The notes beneath the pieces were generated by a model. The model worked only from the letters and a program-made list of their open reading frames with translations, did no database searches and was not told the DNA's origin. Position numbers and translations under genes: made by a program. A DNA stretch of 64,000 nt from Kibdelosporangium philippinense (GTDB lineage Bacteria; Actinomycetota; Actinomycetes; Mycobacteriales; Pseudonocardiaceae), in the NCBI RefSeq assembly GCF_021390435.2, contig NZ_JAJVCN010000001.1, positions 2,294,001 through 2,358,000 of the forward strand. The letters run 5' to 3'. Positions 28,501 through 37,173 of this stretch are shown here, piece after piece; within the stretch, counting starts at the first letter, position 1, and each line of letters opens with the position of its first letter.

Positions 28501-30835
28501 AGAGTTCGAGTTGACCGCCCGCACAATGATGCGTGTTGACCAAGGTCGGAGTATCACAGAGGAGTTGACCAGCCAGGACCGGGACCAGCTGATCGGCTGG
28601 GTCGCCACGTCCGGTGTGTACGCTAACGCGGCGGGTGACATCACCCCGATCGTAGCCGCGAAAGTGTACGGGGTGAATATTCACATCTATCATCCCAACG
28701 GGCTGCCCCCGCAGGAGGTGGGGAACGACAGGCCTGATACGCGGGTGGTGCGGCTGGTCCGGTTGGACGTGCGCAGCAACGGGGTGGATCATTGGATGGC
28801 GACCGCGCCGGTTCCCGTTAGCACACGCTCCAAACGCCCGCAACCAGCGGTGCTGGACGCACGGGATACCAAACGGGCCAGAACTAGTCAGCAACATGTG
28901 GCACCAGGCCTGGACGATGTCGGTTCCCGTGACAGTATCCGGCCACACGACCGGCAGGTGACACAGTCCCAGATCATCCTGTCCGATACTGACCTGACCG
29001 AGCACTACCCCATTCTCGCCAATCGGGTCAACGCTCTAGCCGACAGGCTGCCAACAATCGCACCACGGCCGCTGTCGACCAGCCTTGGCAACGACGAGGT
29101 GGTCGTGGCCGATCGCCGGTTGATGGTCACCGCGTACGGTACCGCGTTCCAGAGAGCCGACCAACGCGCACGGCTCGTGCGGGACGAGCTGGTGCGGCAA
29201 CTCACAGCACGGCTGCGTCCGGCATCCACCGACACCCTCACCGCTGATGACCAGGACCATCATCGCGACCACGCATCAGGATGGATCGCCGCAGCACTCG
29301 TGGGCAGCCAGGTACTGCCGCTGCAGGCCGGGCAACACCCTAATCAGGTAGACATCACCGAGATCGTAGGCAACTACCGATTCACCCGGTTGTCCATGGC
29401 CGAAACCACCATGGTGATTCCCACCCCTCACCACGATGATCAGGCCCACGGCTGGCTCATTGTGTTCCCCCTGGACCCCGGCTCCCAGGAAAACGCCCTA
29501 GACCGTGACCACTTCGTCACCGTGCTCACCCGCCTTACCCAGCTCACCTCACTCCCCACCACACCGGGGCACGTCCGAATAACCGGCTACGGTACCCACG
29601 GCAAGCCTCGCGCCCAGGCCATACTCAACGCACTACACGACTGGGCGTTCCCCCAGGCACGCCGGGGCCAGAGCAGCTGGCCCCACAACATCACAACCAG
29701 CGTCCGCCATCTCCCGAACAACGACCGGCCGATGGCACACCTGCCAATGCAACGACAACTGCGTATCGACATCACCACCCGCAATCCCGCTGCTCACACC
29801 CTCCCTGCCCGCACCCCCGCTCCTCGCACCACAACACGCCCATCCTCCCTCACTAGCCCCCCCCACCCGCAGCCCACCACACCGGACAACCACCACGATC
29901 ACGGCCCAATCATCGCCGCCGCCCCAGACCACGACTCATTCAGCGCCCTGCTCGCCCCCAGAACCCACACCCCTACCGACGACAGCGGCCCAGCCAACGA
30001 CAGCAGCTTGTTCAGCGACGACGGCTTGTTCAGCGACGACGGCTTGTTCAGCGACGACGGCTTGTTCAGCGACGACGAACAGGACAACCCGCCCAGCGAT
30101 ACCGGCCCCACATCGCCACGCCCGCAAACCCATCAACCTCAGACAGCGCCCCCCCTCGATCCAGCACAACCACACACACCACCCACCACCGACCCAACCC
30201 TGTCCCTCATGTCATCCCCCAACCTCATGTCATCCCTCACACCCGACACATTCCCCACCTTCGACATGCTCGACCTCGTTCCCAACCCCGACGCCCCAGG
30301 ATGGGAATCTCACGTCCTCGCCCAGGGTGACCCCACGCTCTGGCTTCCCGAGCACGACCGGGCACCAGAATCAATAGACCACGCCACCACACCAACGCCT
30401 ACTACTCCGCCAACAGATGACTGGTACACCACCCTGTTCAAAATTGCCGCCACCAGCCTCCAACAACCACCCACCACCGAGCCACCCACCACCGAGCCAC
30501 CCACCACCGAGCCACCCACCACCGAGCCACCCACCACCGTCATTGAGCACGAGAACTGGCTTCATGAATTCGAACAGCTCGTCACGAATCTAGACACGGC
30601 CGACCACGACTACGGTGACCTGCCCGATAACAGCTTGATGAGCGACAACAGCACCACAGAGCAAGACCCAGACACACACACCGACGCAACAACCACCCAC
30701 CCGACCGACGAGTACCTCCTCCAGGCACTCGAACTGCTTCAGAAAAGCGGCGCAGCCGCCGCAATCGACGACGTTCCCAATCTTTTTGAGCTCGCCGACA
30801 CCATTGGCCAACTGCTACGACAAGGCGACCAATAA
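22547..30835 (+). CDS. Giant polymorphic-toxin-like protein with repeat region and OTU-like cysteine protease domain
   Basis: Product of 2762 residues. Order of parts: residues ~1-120 form a helical WXG/CpnT-like N-terminal domain (GPLPPGQIELMREQAVAYRA); ~125-165 hydrophobic membrane segments; ~250-345 Gly/Ala-rich helices; ~360-950 Gly/Pro/Ser/Asn-rich linker; ~958-1150 a globular domain with a single prominent Cys in RPIVLWACAAAG (~1087), possibly the 'lonely Cys' type; six ~98-residue repeats at ~1328-1903; an OTU-like protease at ~1910-2090 with DRDGDCFMHAL (Cys1937) and the HWMATA box (His2082); ~2155-2420 an unassigned domain; then a Pro/Thr-rich tail with LFSDDG and TTEPP repeats. The architecture suggests a secreted or contact-dependent effector. 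Secretion route, target and immunity gene are not shown by the sequence. Confidence 0.72.
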   Translation: MSEPSGDQSHLIPDGWQGLPILIAGGPLPPGQIELMREQAVAYRAYAQRVLSAGEGLQRLVDGVGDSVSPEVAEKFRVHMAELNDGRGQALADIANLQAWKLDEQATNIDSGRYGIYVQVVWTVSELAYIAASIFLWATWPFVFALGQLMVRLVRMGISYKTAAIIAARIAWEGVKKGTDNVAVTAMTKGFDDFVKTASKGLGDIPTSGFAVPKLIKQIPPDNWWYTGRRFVDEAAEEAGEEFAQGGIADNLADPGRVDLKNWGTGAGIGAVGGGAGSAAGSAGRKAGLKGSHNKNRVNGMQSGWAGEIAAGGAGMAVGGSPLDIGFGVVNSTFTDPVMHEVETKAREAIHERQKQAGLHGGEVVPPPTLANPDSLVGMGGSGPAGLVGPAGGPSNTSGGGNNQPLGGGASGGGGDGPVGPDGQLVTPLPAPGTGSLAPSPGNVPTHQPPLSGGGHGLVGPDGRPVTPPLPPGTGPLEPPLGNAPTSQPFGGVTGLVGSGGRPLIPPPAPGSGPLVPPTAAGGPVGLSVEGWNNSLGMPSSNGPGGVMGGPANGPTYLSSDTGAPGTNGGSGVDGRPAAVNGGSGSGSNVLGGSGAGDNELSNSPSVADKGPDVSGSGSSVPSGQPSVVSNGLDAAVNDRSGDGSVASGVPNTINVDRGTGLGTVTSGPGGSTGPAVPSSGPNAVSGDTGRVSTELSNGVTGGPGVIGGTGPAVNGVQSSATNETGSGPTSSQNPAVRGSTGPQQEGLPGLEGPFDQTSVATEGSRSDVDSDVVTLVSDHYDDLDTETLIDFDPNEDQTSLGEYRGDQFGVTAPKVEVVAADRNTDVNSAKTEQSQQTATTTNTNIAPKAEPATLDSQASEITTASTTPDSDTAPKTEIAAPKAEGPQKVDVITTTTNANTNTESVKVEPSAKSGTSAKTGLGSPSRNINTDAKSNGEPTTQLDAATMDVAATMDVAVTHDSLGQDRYVGYRGAGPVWRAAIADQSGLPVGATFVRDEVGRVADWWQRQPGKWSRAANTIALPWDHRDRPYLVDIHATPTHAQLLTPHNYPAGELAWVDGRTLARIMLTSEDFRDALRAHRPIVLWACAAAGRLGHDFWTAIASHYPDAVVHAPTGRLHFGVSITPDPTTPASGIAWWQIDTGHPGKNTTAGNWHTYSPTHQTVADINIAATHSPASAPTPVPVHTPAPTLATTHTAPTTKETPTVQGTRTSVAWHSTRDPADHPNTDQADTDNLETSHAVPTTTTDASTGAGSATGMPHPAPRTTDKQAHNTTPSGPTSGTRRAKRKLPPKTSQNGSAVKRSRRTDQQTVAPTAAARNNSKTKTQRNNPTDAQWAQALLQVLHKLPEPDTSGERRLPPQTLRHTINDIDNEEVKISVNIGRRLHNLKKNPTARVGREEWDALGGNGYQWLLDMGGRPLPDAAEPAKKKPTDAQLAQALREVLIDNKAHEVPAWDDDTSLRPLINSTAWREIDNVTVNIGQHLHDLKKKPTARVGREEWDALGGNGYQWLLDMVGRPLPDAAESAKKNPTDAQLAQALREVLIDNKAHEVPAWDDDTSRRPLIHIRVWREIDNVTVNIGHRLHNLKDKPTARVGREEWDALGGNGYQWLLDMVGRPLPDAAKSAKKNPTDAQRAQALRDVLVKNKAHEVPAWDGKSRRPLIHKRVWREIDNVTVNIGQRLHNLKDKPTARVGREEWDALGGNGYQWLLDMGGRPLPDAAEPAKNNPTDAQWAQALLQVLHKLPEPDTSGERRLPPGTLRHTINDIDNEEVKISVNIGRRLHNLKNKPTARVGREEWDALGGNGYQWLLDMGGRPLPDAAEPAKKNPTDAQLAQALRDVLVENKAREVPAWDGTSRRPLIHIRAWREIDNVRVNIGQRLHDLEKEPSISVGREERKALGGNGYGWLLGLTDAGLTRGQADRLVADGLVPVDVDRDGDCFMHALVRTAGLRDADGRPLSAVQMRKDLAAELRQDLTRQLADRQLWTAEFELTARTMMRVDQGRSITEELTSQDRDQLIGWVATSGVYANAAGDITPIVAAKVYGVNIHIYHPNGLPPQEVGNDRPDTRVVRLVRLDVRSNGVDHWMATAPVPVSTRSKRPQPAVLDARDTKRARTSQQHVAPGLDDVGSRDSIRPHDRQVTQSQIILSDTDLTEHYPILANRVNALADRLPTIAPRPLSTSLGNDEVVVADRRLMVTAYGTAFQRADQRARLVRDELVRQLTARLRPASTDTLTADDQDHHRDHASGWIAAALVGSQVLPLQAGQHPNQVDITEIVGNYRFTRLSMAETTMVIPTPHHDDQAHGWLIVFPLDPGSQENALDRDHFVTVLTRLTQLTSLPTTPGHVRITGYGTHGKPRAQAILNALHDWAFPQARRGQSSWPHNITTSVRHLPNNDRPMAHLPMQRQLRIDITTRNPAAHTLPARTPAPRTTTRPSSLTSPPHPQPTTPDNHHDHGPIIAAAPDHDSFSALLAPRTHTPTDDSGPANDSSLFSDDGLFSDDGLFSDDGLFSDDEQDNPPSDTGPTSPRPQTHQPQTAPPLDPAQPHTPPTTDPTLSLMSSPNLMSSLTPDTFPTFDMLDLVPNPDAPGWESHVLAQGDPTLWLPEHDRAPESIDHATTPTPTTPPTDDWYTTLFKIAATSLQQPPTTEPPTTEPPTTEPPTTEPPTTVIEHENWLHEFEQLVTNLDTADHDYGDLPDNSLMSDNSTTEQDPDTHTDATTTHPTDEYLLQALELLQKSGAAAAIDDVPNLFELADTIGQLLRQGDQ
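26530..28255 (+). repeat. Six ~295-bp in-frame repeats (about 98 residues each)
   Basis: Units begin N/KPTDAQxAQAL and end WxLLDMxGRPLPDAA. The inner block TARVGREEWDALGGNGYQWL is the same in five units, and the sixth is diverged (SISVGREERKALGGNGYGWL). Units 1 and 5 share a different first half (LPEPDTSGERRLPP) from units 2, 3, 4 and 6 (AHEVPAWD-type), so the array is built from two alternating module types. The pattern resembles helicase-associated-type repeats, a family of short helical modules. Near-identity at DNA level implies recent recombination. Confidence 0.85.
30007..30078 (+). repeat. 18-bp tandem repeat x4 encoding LFSDDG
   Basis: Four consecutive copies of an 18-bp unit near the 3' end of the giant gene; acidic, in frame. 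Confidence 0.88.
30466..30540 (+). repeat. 15-bp tandem repeat x5 encoding TTEPP
   Basis: Five copies of a 15-bp unit giving a Thr/Pro/Glu stalk close to the C-terminus of the giant protein. Confidence 0.88.
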
Positions 30836-31004
30836 ACGGCGCAAGCATACCCGCACAGCATCACCACCACTCCACCAAAACCAAACAGACTGGGACTGTA
30901 AACTCTCCTCTGTCAAGCGAGGAGGGACTGTTCCGAGAGGGTCTGTGAGAGGCTGTTGATCTTCCGGACAGCGAACCCACTAGGGTTTTCGTCTGAAAGA
31001 GAGG

Positions 31005-31310
31005 ATGTCCGTGTCGAAGAAGCGTCGGTCGTTTACTCCGGAGTTCAAGGAGGAAGCGGCGAAAATGGTGGTGGAGTCGTGTTGTCCCGTCGCGTCGGTC
31101 GCGCGGGAGCTTGGGGTGAATGAGCAGAGTCTCCGGAATTGGGTTAATGAGTACCGGAAAGCTCATGCCGGCGAGGAGCCGCCGTTGACGGTGCCGGAGC
31201 GGGCGCGGTTGCGGGAGTTGGAGAAGGAAGTTCGCGAGCTGCGGTTGGAGAAGGATTTTTTGGGAAAAGCCGCGGCCGTGCGCCACGAACACAAAGAGTG
31301 GGGAATGTAG
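31005..31310 (+). CDS. IS3-family transposase OrfA, orphan (no OrfB)
   Basis: Product of 101 residues. The HTH (FTPEFKEEAAKMVVESCCPVASVARELGVNEQSLRNWVNEYR) and the leucine-zipper-like tail (ARLRELEKEVRELRLEKDFLGKAAA) are the usual OrfA layout. The OrfB integrase expected just downstream is missing. An IS630 element is inserted 22 bp after the stop and a different sequence follows it. The element cannot move by itself. It begins about 170 bp after the toxin gene. Confidence 0.85.
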   Translation: MSVSKKRRSFTPEFKEEAAKMVVESCCPVASVARELGVNEQSLRNWVNEYRKAHAGEEPPLTVPERARLRELEKEVRELRLEKDFLGKAAAVRHEHKEWGM

Positions 31311-31334
31311 GTATCTCTGTTTGATGTGGTGCTA

Positions 31335-32516
31335 CAGATCTTGAAAGGCCAGGATTACGGCGGTTGTGGTTCGAGGTTCAGTCTGGTGTGGGCGAAGAAC
31401 GCGTCGATCAGCCCGGGTCGGTACTGGATGCGTTTGAGTCGGTTCTTCACGATGGCGGTGAGCTGGTCGATGCCGTGCACGATGAGGTTTCCGAGGTTGC
31501 GTTTGACGTGGGACCACACGTGCTCGGTCGGGTTGAGGTCCGGGGCGTAGGGCGGGAGTTGGATCACGTGTAGCCAGTCGCGGGCCGCGACCAGTTTGCG
31601 CATCGCGTGACTGGTGTGCGTGTTGAGGTTGTCCCAGATCAACACGATCGGGGCGCCGAGCTGCTGGTGTGCGGCGTCCAGCAGGGCGGCGTAGTCGGTT
31701 TCGGCGAAGCTGCGCCGTTCCCCCTTGCGGCCGCGGTGGGTCCGGACACGGTAGATCAACCGGGGCCGGTGTCCGGGCCGGACGCATACCAGCCCGGCGA
31801 CCGATACCCGGCCCGAACCCTTGCCCGACACCGGGATCTGTGGTGTCTGGCCCCGGCGGCCCCAGGTGCGGGCTTTCGGCGGGCGCAGCGTTTGCCCGGC
31901 CTCGTCCTCGAAACACAGCCAAGCACCTTGCTGCGCCGCTACCGTTTTCCCGCCGGCCATACCTCCCGCCGCCAGGTGGCGATCGCCTGCTCGTCGCGCT
32001 CGATCGCGCGGTGGGCGGGTACTTGTGGCGAGAACCCCATGCGGTGCAGCAGATACGACACCCCGTGCAGCGTGTAGCGGGTGTGAAACAGCCGGGCGAT
32101 CAGATCGGCGACCCGAGCCAGGGTCCAGCGCTGATCCTCGCCGAACCCATGCACGGCTGGGCCTTGTTCCAAAGCCTGGGCCAGCCTGTCCAGTCGTGGC
32201 TGGTCCAGCCGGCAGGACGATCCGCCCGGTCCCTTCGACGCCAGCCCTGCCTCACCCTCGGCACGCCATCGACGCCGCCAGGTATAGACCGCGTTGGTGG
32301 ATACCCGCAGTCTGCGGGCGATCTCGGCGGCCGGCACGTCCTGGGCGAACCATTGGGCCGCCTGCAACCGGACAGCTTCGCGTGTGGCCCTGCCCCGCTC
32401 GGACAGGCCACCTCCATCCGCGTACCTCATCCATCCCTGCGTAGATCATGAATCGATCAGGATCCGGGAGGACACGCCGCCCAAGGACAAGATCAACCCT
32501 GGCCTTTCATGATCTG
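31335..32516 (-). mobile_element. IS630-family insertion sequence, copy 1
   Basis: About 1182 bp. The ends CAGATCTTGAAAGGCCAGG and the complement of CCTGGCCTTTCATGATCTG are 19-bp inverted repeats with one mismatch. TA is on both sides (31333-31334 and 32517-32518), the Tc1/mariner-type target. Confidence 0.9.
31355..32430 (-). CDS. IS630-family transposase made by -1 frameshift (two overlapping frames)
   Basis: Frame 1 (32430 to 31939) gives 163 residues with paired HTH domains (VPAAEIARRLRVSTNAVYTW; WTLARVADLIARLFHTRYT). Frame 2 (to 31355) gives the DDE domain: Asp in LCFEDEAG, Asp in IWDNLNTH, Glu in YAPDLNPTEHVW. The frames overlap at the slippery heptamer G-GGA-AAA (31951 to 31945, minus strand) in the correct register. 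A -1 slip there yields KTVAAQQGAWLCFEDE without a gap. This is a typical programmed frameshift, not decay. Confidence 0.85.
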
Positions 32517-32518
32517 TA

Positions 32519-32939
32519 TGTGAGAGATGAAGGATTGGCCCTTCGGTGTCGCCCTTCGGGGGGAGATACCAAACCGCCTCATGCTGCGTTGGTTGGAGAC
32601 CGTCGTGGTGAGCGATGAGGAAAAGGCGTACGAGATGCGTCAGGTAGGGGACGGGAAGGCGAGCGCAAGCGAATCACTGATGAAGTGTCGAAACTTTCAA
32701 GTGGTATCAGAACCGGGGTGTGGTCGTGACCCTGGGATGAGCCTGGCGGACACCCGGCTACTGGCCAGGCGGTACCCGGCATGAAGGTGACGCGAGCCCG
32801 TTCTGCTGCTCTCGCATGGAACGTGGGAAGGCGTACCCCGATACCGCTGTTCGCGGGGTACGGGCAGCGACAGGAAGCGCGCACAAGTGGCGGAAACCAT
32901 GAGGCGCTGAGTACCGTCGCGGGGCATGTCAACGGCACG
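32519..32939 (+). ncRNA. Probable group II intron 5' (domain I) fragment
   Basis: About 420 bp without a credible gene but rich in structure-like blocks. GGTATCAGAACCGGGG and CTCGCATGGAACGTGGGAAG resemble conserved domain I segments of bacterial group II introns as I recall them. The catalytic RNA 3' half, reverse transcriptase and domains V-VI are absent; the sequence is cut on the right by the ISL3-A insertion. A short open frame at 32527-32784 is incidental. Identification is by pattern only. Confidence 0.4.
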
Positions 32940-32947
32940 TGAATCCT

Positions 32948-34692
32948 GGTTCTGGCACGGTTTCCGTGATTTGGCCCGTCAGGTCAGTCGGCGAGTAGGA
33001 CGCGTTTGCGGAGCAGGTCGGGTTTGGCGCGGCCGAACATCTGACGTTTGAGCATCTTCAGGCGGTTCACATGGCCTTCGACGATCCCGCTGTTCCACGG
33101 CAGGGTGAGCCCAGCGGTGACCGCGTCCAGATCACGGCGCAAACCGCGGACGAACGAGTGAAGTGCTGGCTGGTCGTCGGCGTCGACGGCGGTCATCCAC
33201 GCCTCCAACTCGTGACCGCGTCGGTCACACATCATGGCGGCGAAGGAGCGAACGTGGTTGGCCAATGCGGCCAGGTGGGAACTGGCCGCGAGAACAGCGT
33301 CCAGCTTCTGCTGGGCAGTCCCGTCCATGGTCGGCGGATCGGTCATGATCCAGCCGACGACACGACGGACTGAGGGCGGCTTGCGCGGCGGCTGGGGAGC
33401 ACACGAGGTCGTGCGGAACTGGCTTAAGTATTGGCGCACCAGGGTTTGGCCGCCGCGATAGCCGCGTACGGTGATCTCAGCGAACAGGGCGGTGGCGTTG
33501 GTGCAGCCCTCGTTCCAGCGCTGGTGCAGGTACGGAGCGAACGGCTCAAGGACGCTGGTCCGACGCCCAGTTCCATTGCGGGTCAACAACTCTTCGACGC
33601 CCTCGGCCCGCGCGAAGCGGCGGACGGTGCCGCGCGAGAGACCAAGCCGCCGGCAGATTTCCCTGATCGCAGTGCCGTCAGCTAAGAGCGCATGCACGGC
33701 CGCGTGCCGTTCGCGCTCGAACAGCCCACCGATCCGACCGGACTGCCGAGGCAACCGGTGCCGCGGGAGGCGGGTCCCCGGCTGGGTCAGGTTGCCCGTC
33801 ACTGTCGGCCTGGCCTTCCGTGCTGCTGCTGGTGACGACGGTCACGGCGGCGGTCAAGCAGTCCTGGTGTCTGGCCACGGAGCGCTCGACGGCCTCGGCC
33901 AGGTTGTTCCAGATGTGCCACCGATCGGCGACCTGGATGGCGTCTGGTGCGCCGTCGCGAGCGCCATCGGCGTAGGCGCTGGCTCGGTCTCGGCAGACGA
34001 TCTGCACGCCGGGATGGGCGCGCAGCCACTCGGCCAGTGTCTGGGCGGTGCGGTCGGTGAGCAGGTCGACCGGGCGGTGCGACTCGATGTCGACCAGGAG
34101 CGTGCCGTAGTGGTGACCTCGACGCAGGGCGAAGTCGTCCACGCCGAGCACTCTCGGTGTGGATCGGTCAGGGTCGGGAAGGCCACGAAGGATCCGAAGC
34201 AGCGTCATCCGGCTGACCGATGCCGCCAAGTGCCGAGTCAGCCGGGCGCCGGCACGGCCACCGAGCGCTAACGCGACCGCGGCCAGCGCCCGCTGCAAGA
34301 TCGGAGTCCGGCGGGCGTGGCGGGATGCCAGCTCGGGTACCTGTTCGGCGAACGTCTTCTTGGTGCACTCGGCGTTGTCGCAGAACAACCGTCGTACTTG
34401 CAGCCGGATCAGCACTTCCTGACCTGCGGTGGCGGTGTCGGACAGATGGCGGTTGTAGCGGCTGTGCACTCTGCTCGAGGCAGTCCCGCAGCCAGGGCAC
34501 GGCGCTGGCGTCTGGTTGGTGTGTGCCTCGATGCGCACCGCTGGCCCCGTCGTCCGCACCGCTTCGATCTGCACCTGGCTCAGGTGCGGCCAGAGAACCC
34601 GAACCACATCAAGATCAACGCACGTCACCCGTGATCAACCACCAGGCGGCTGGCGCGAGGGCCGGGCCCATCACGGAAACCGTGCCAGAACC
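32948..34692 (-). mobile_element. ISL3-family insertion sequence, copy A
   Basis: 1745 bp with perfect terminal repeats GGTTCTGGCACGGTTTCC. An 8-bp duplication TGAATCCT is present at 32940-32947 and 34693-34700. Copy B (43652-45396) has the same length in opposite orientation. Confidence 0.92.
32984..34628 (-). CDS. ISL3-family transposase, two overlapping frames (copy A)
   Basis: Frame 1 (34628 to 33678) begins with an N-terminal zinc-binding region ([15 protein letters not shown] ... [11 protein letters not shown]), an HTH and the DDE core (Asp in [12 protein letters not shown]; Asp in [23 protein letters not shown]). Frame 2 (33802 to 32984) carries the second HTH ([18 protein letters not shown]) and the C-terminal Glu-containing [19 protein letters not shown]. 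The overlap is 125 bp. Both copies in the window have the same split, so it is either programmed or inherited from one parent. Confidence 0.82.
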
Positions 34693-34748
34693 TGAATCCT
34701 GATCCAGTGTGGACGCGCGAAAATGGACCCACTCCCTGACAGTAGGGA

Positions 34749-35434
34749 GTGATCAACGTGGAGGACTGGGCGGAGATCCGCCGGTTGCATCGCGCTGAGG
34801 GCATGCCGATTAGGGCGATCGCCCGCAAGCTCGGGCTGGGCCGCAACACGGTGCGCCGGGCGTTGGCCGCTGACGGGCCACCGCGGTATCAGCGGCCGGC
34901 CAAGGGCTCGATCGTGGACGCGGTCGAGCCTCAGATCCGGGAGTTGCTGGCGGCCTGGCCGACGATGCCGGTGGCGGTCATCGCGGAACGTATCGGCTGG
35001 CAGCGTGGCATGACGGTGCTCAAAGACCGGGTCCGGGAGCTGCGGCCGGTGTTCACGCCACCGGACCCAGTCTCGCGGACGGTGTATCAGCCGGGCGAGT
35101 TGGCGCAGTGTGACCTGTGGTTCCCGCCGGTGGACATCCCGCTCGGGTTCGGCCAGGTCGGGCGGCCACCGGTGCTGGTGATGGTCTCGGGCTATTCGCG
35201 GGTGATCACCGCCCGGATGATCCCGTCCCGGCAAAGCCCGGATCTGCTGGCTGGGCAGTGGGTGCTGATCCGAGGCTTCGGGCGGGTGCCCAAGGCGCTG
35301 GTCTGGGATAACGAGTCCGCAGTCGGATTCCGCAAGGCTGGACGTCCGGTGCTGACCGAGGCGATGAACGCCTTCCGGGGAACCCTCGGTGTTGAAGTGA
35401 TCCAGTGTCGCCCGGGTGATCCGGAGGCCAAACA
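34749..35434 (+). pseudogene. istA: IstA transposase, 5' part (interrupted)
   Basis: About 228 residues from GTG 34749. An HTH (MPIRAIARKLGLGRNTVRRAL) is followed by the start of the DDE core with Asp in AQCDLWFPP and Asp in LVWDNESAVG. The frame breaks at GDPEA (35434). Joining it to the segment at 42222 restores GDPEAKGLIERAHDYLERSF exactly, so the third catalytic residue (Glu in GLIERAHDY) is on the other side of the insertion. The open frame continues to 35465 only by chance. Confidence 0.85.
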
Positions 35435-35441
35435 GTTGACA

Positions 35442-37090
35442 TCAGACTGCGCTCCTTGTGGTTGATGTGGTGGTTGTTTTGCCAGCCGGGGATGGTTTGC
35501 GGGGTGGTCGTCCGCGTCGTGGGCGGGCGAGGTCGGGGCTGGGGAGTTGGTAGAGGTACTCGTTCTTGTCGTTGGCTCGGCGGCCGGTCAGCAGTCCGGC
35601 GTTGCGCCAGGTCTTGACGGTGCTGAGGCCGACTCCGAGGTGGCGGGCGATGTCGTTGAGGGTGAGCAGTCCTTCCTCGCGCAGGCGCTGGGTGTGGCTG
35701 CGTAGTTGGTAGGCCTTTCCGATTTGGCGGATGAGCCGGGCGTGCAAGGGCTGGCCGGTGCCGCTGACCATGCCCTTGCTGGTGAGGATGGCGGCGATCT
35801 CGGAGTCGGTGTGTTCCTCCAGCAGGGTGTCGATCGCCGAGACCACTTCGGTCGGAGTCTGGCGGATTTGCCATGAGGCCAACGGGAGCGGCAATGTCAG
35901 GGTGTGGTCCTGGCCTCCTCGGAGTCTGATGTGGACGGTGATGTTGTCGGTTCGGGCGAGGGTGATGTCGGTCAGCAGCAGGCGGGCGATGCGTTTGCGT
36001 TCCCGCATTGGGGTGGCCGGGTTGTTCCAGAGTGCGGGGAAGTCTGCGGCCAGTGCGGTGACGGCGTCGCGCTGTGTTTGGCTCAGTGGACCGGTTTGCC
36101 CGGTGCGGGCGCGTTGATAGGTGTCGGTGGCTTCGTTGAGTTCGCGCAGTGTGGCGTTCCAGGCGGCTTCGAGTTGGTCGGCGACCAGCCGGTTGGCGGG
36201 GTCGACCGCGAGGTAGCGGCGGCGGGCCAGGTCTGCGTGGTATTGGGCGCGCTTCACGGCGGTGGCGCGGATGCGGTCAGCCTCGTCGGCTCGGGCGGTG
36301 AGCTCGTCGGCGACCGCGAGGGCGGTTTCCAGCGCCAGCGGAGTGACAGTGTCGAGGAGAAACCGGCTCACCGCGGCGTCGATCCCGGCGCCGGGGATGC
36401 GTTGGCAGATCATCTTTCCGTGCTGGATGCCCTCGGATTGGCAGACGTATTCGGGGACGTGGTTGCCTTTGCGGGTGTGGTAGCGCACGGTCATCCGGCC
36501 GCCGCACTTGCCGCAGATCACCAGTCCTTGCAGCAGGGCGGGGCCTTCGCGGGGTGGGCTGGCGCGGCGGTCGTTGCCGTGGGCGGTGGCGTTGGCGGCC
36601 AGGCGGGCCTGGTTGGCCTCGAACTGTTCCCAGCTGATGTAGCCGGGATGGGAGTCGGTGATCAGCACCGTCCACTCCTCACGCGGCAGGAGACGAGTGG
36701 TCGTCGTGCCGCCGGGGCCGCGGCCGTGCGTGTGACGGCCGTAGAAGAACGCACCGGCGTAACGCGGGTTGTGCAGTACTTGCAGGACGCGGGAGTGCTG
36801 AAGCTGGCCCCAGACCAGCTCGCCCTTGCGCGGGCCTGTTTTCAGTCTGCGGGGGAACAGCAGACTGTCGGCGGTGAATGCCTTGACCACGGCCAGCGCT
36901 GAGCCGGTGGCGGTGAACGTGCTGAACACGCGCGCCACCGGCCCCTGGACACTGGCATCGGGGTCGAGCACGACGTTGCCGACGGGGTCATAGACCAGGC
37001 CGACCGGCAGCGGCTGGACCAGTTCGCCGCGTCGGGCCTTGGACAACACCCCGCCCCGCAACCGCGCTTTGAGGAAATGCAGTTCAGCTT
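35442..37090 (-). pseudogene. Large serine recombinase, C-terminal part (interrupted by the RIT element)
   Basis: About 549 codons. It starts within the recombinase domain (ELHFLKARLRGGVLSKARRG), has a zinc-ribbon domain with CGKCGG and the distal Cys, coiled-coil segments, and a C-terminal HTH (LTLNDIARHLGVGLSTVKTWRNAGL). A basic tail ends the protein. The catalytic N-terminal resolvase domain lies at 40486-40938; the two parts join at MSEA|ELHFLK once the RIT element is removed. Together they would make a protein of ~700 residues, normal for the large serine recombinases. Confidence 0.85.
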
Positions 37091-37167
37091 CCTATGCGAA
37101 CCCGTCCGTTATGCCGACCTGGCGGGGGAAGTTGTTTGCTCCCAGCAAAATCTGGCTACCAAGTTCG
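37091..37167. repeat. RIT element terminal inverted repeat, left (77 bp)
   Basis: Perfect inverse complement of 40384-40460 over all 77 bases. AGCTT (37086-37090) lies just outside and recurs at 40486-40490. Confidence 0.95.
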
Positions 37168-37173
37168 TTATAG

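Noticed and set aside
26942..29005. Antisense open frame of 687 codons on the minus strand within the giant toxin gene
   Set aside because: It mirrors the repeat units in another frame, has no start signal and no domain; a by-product of GC-rich repeated coding DNA.
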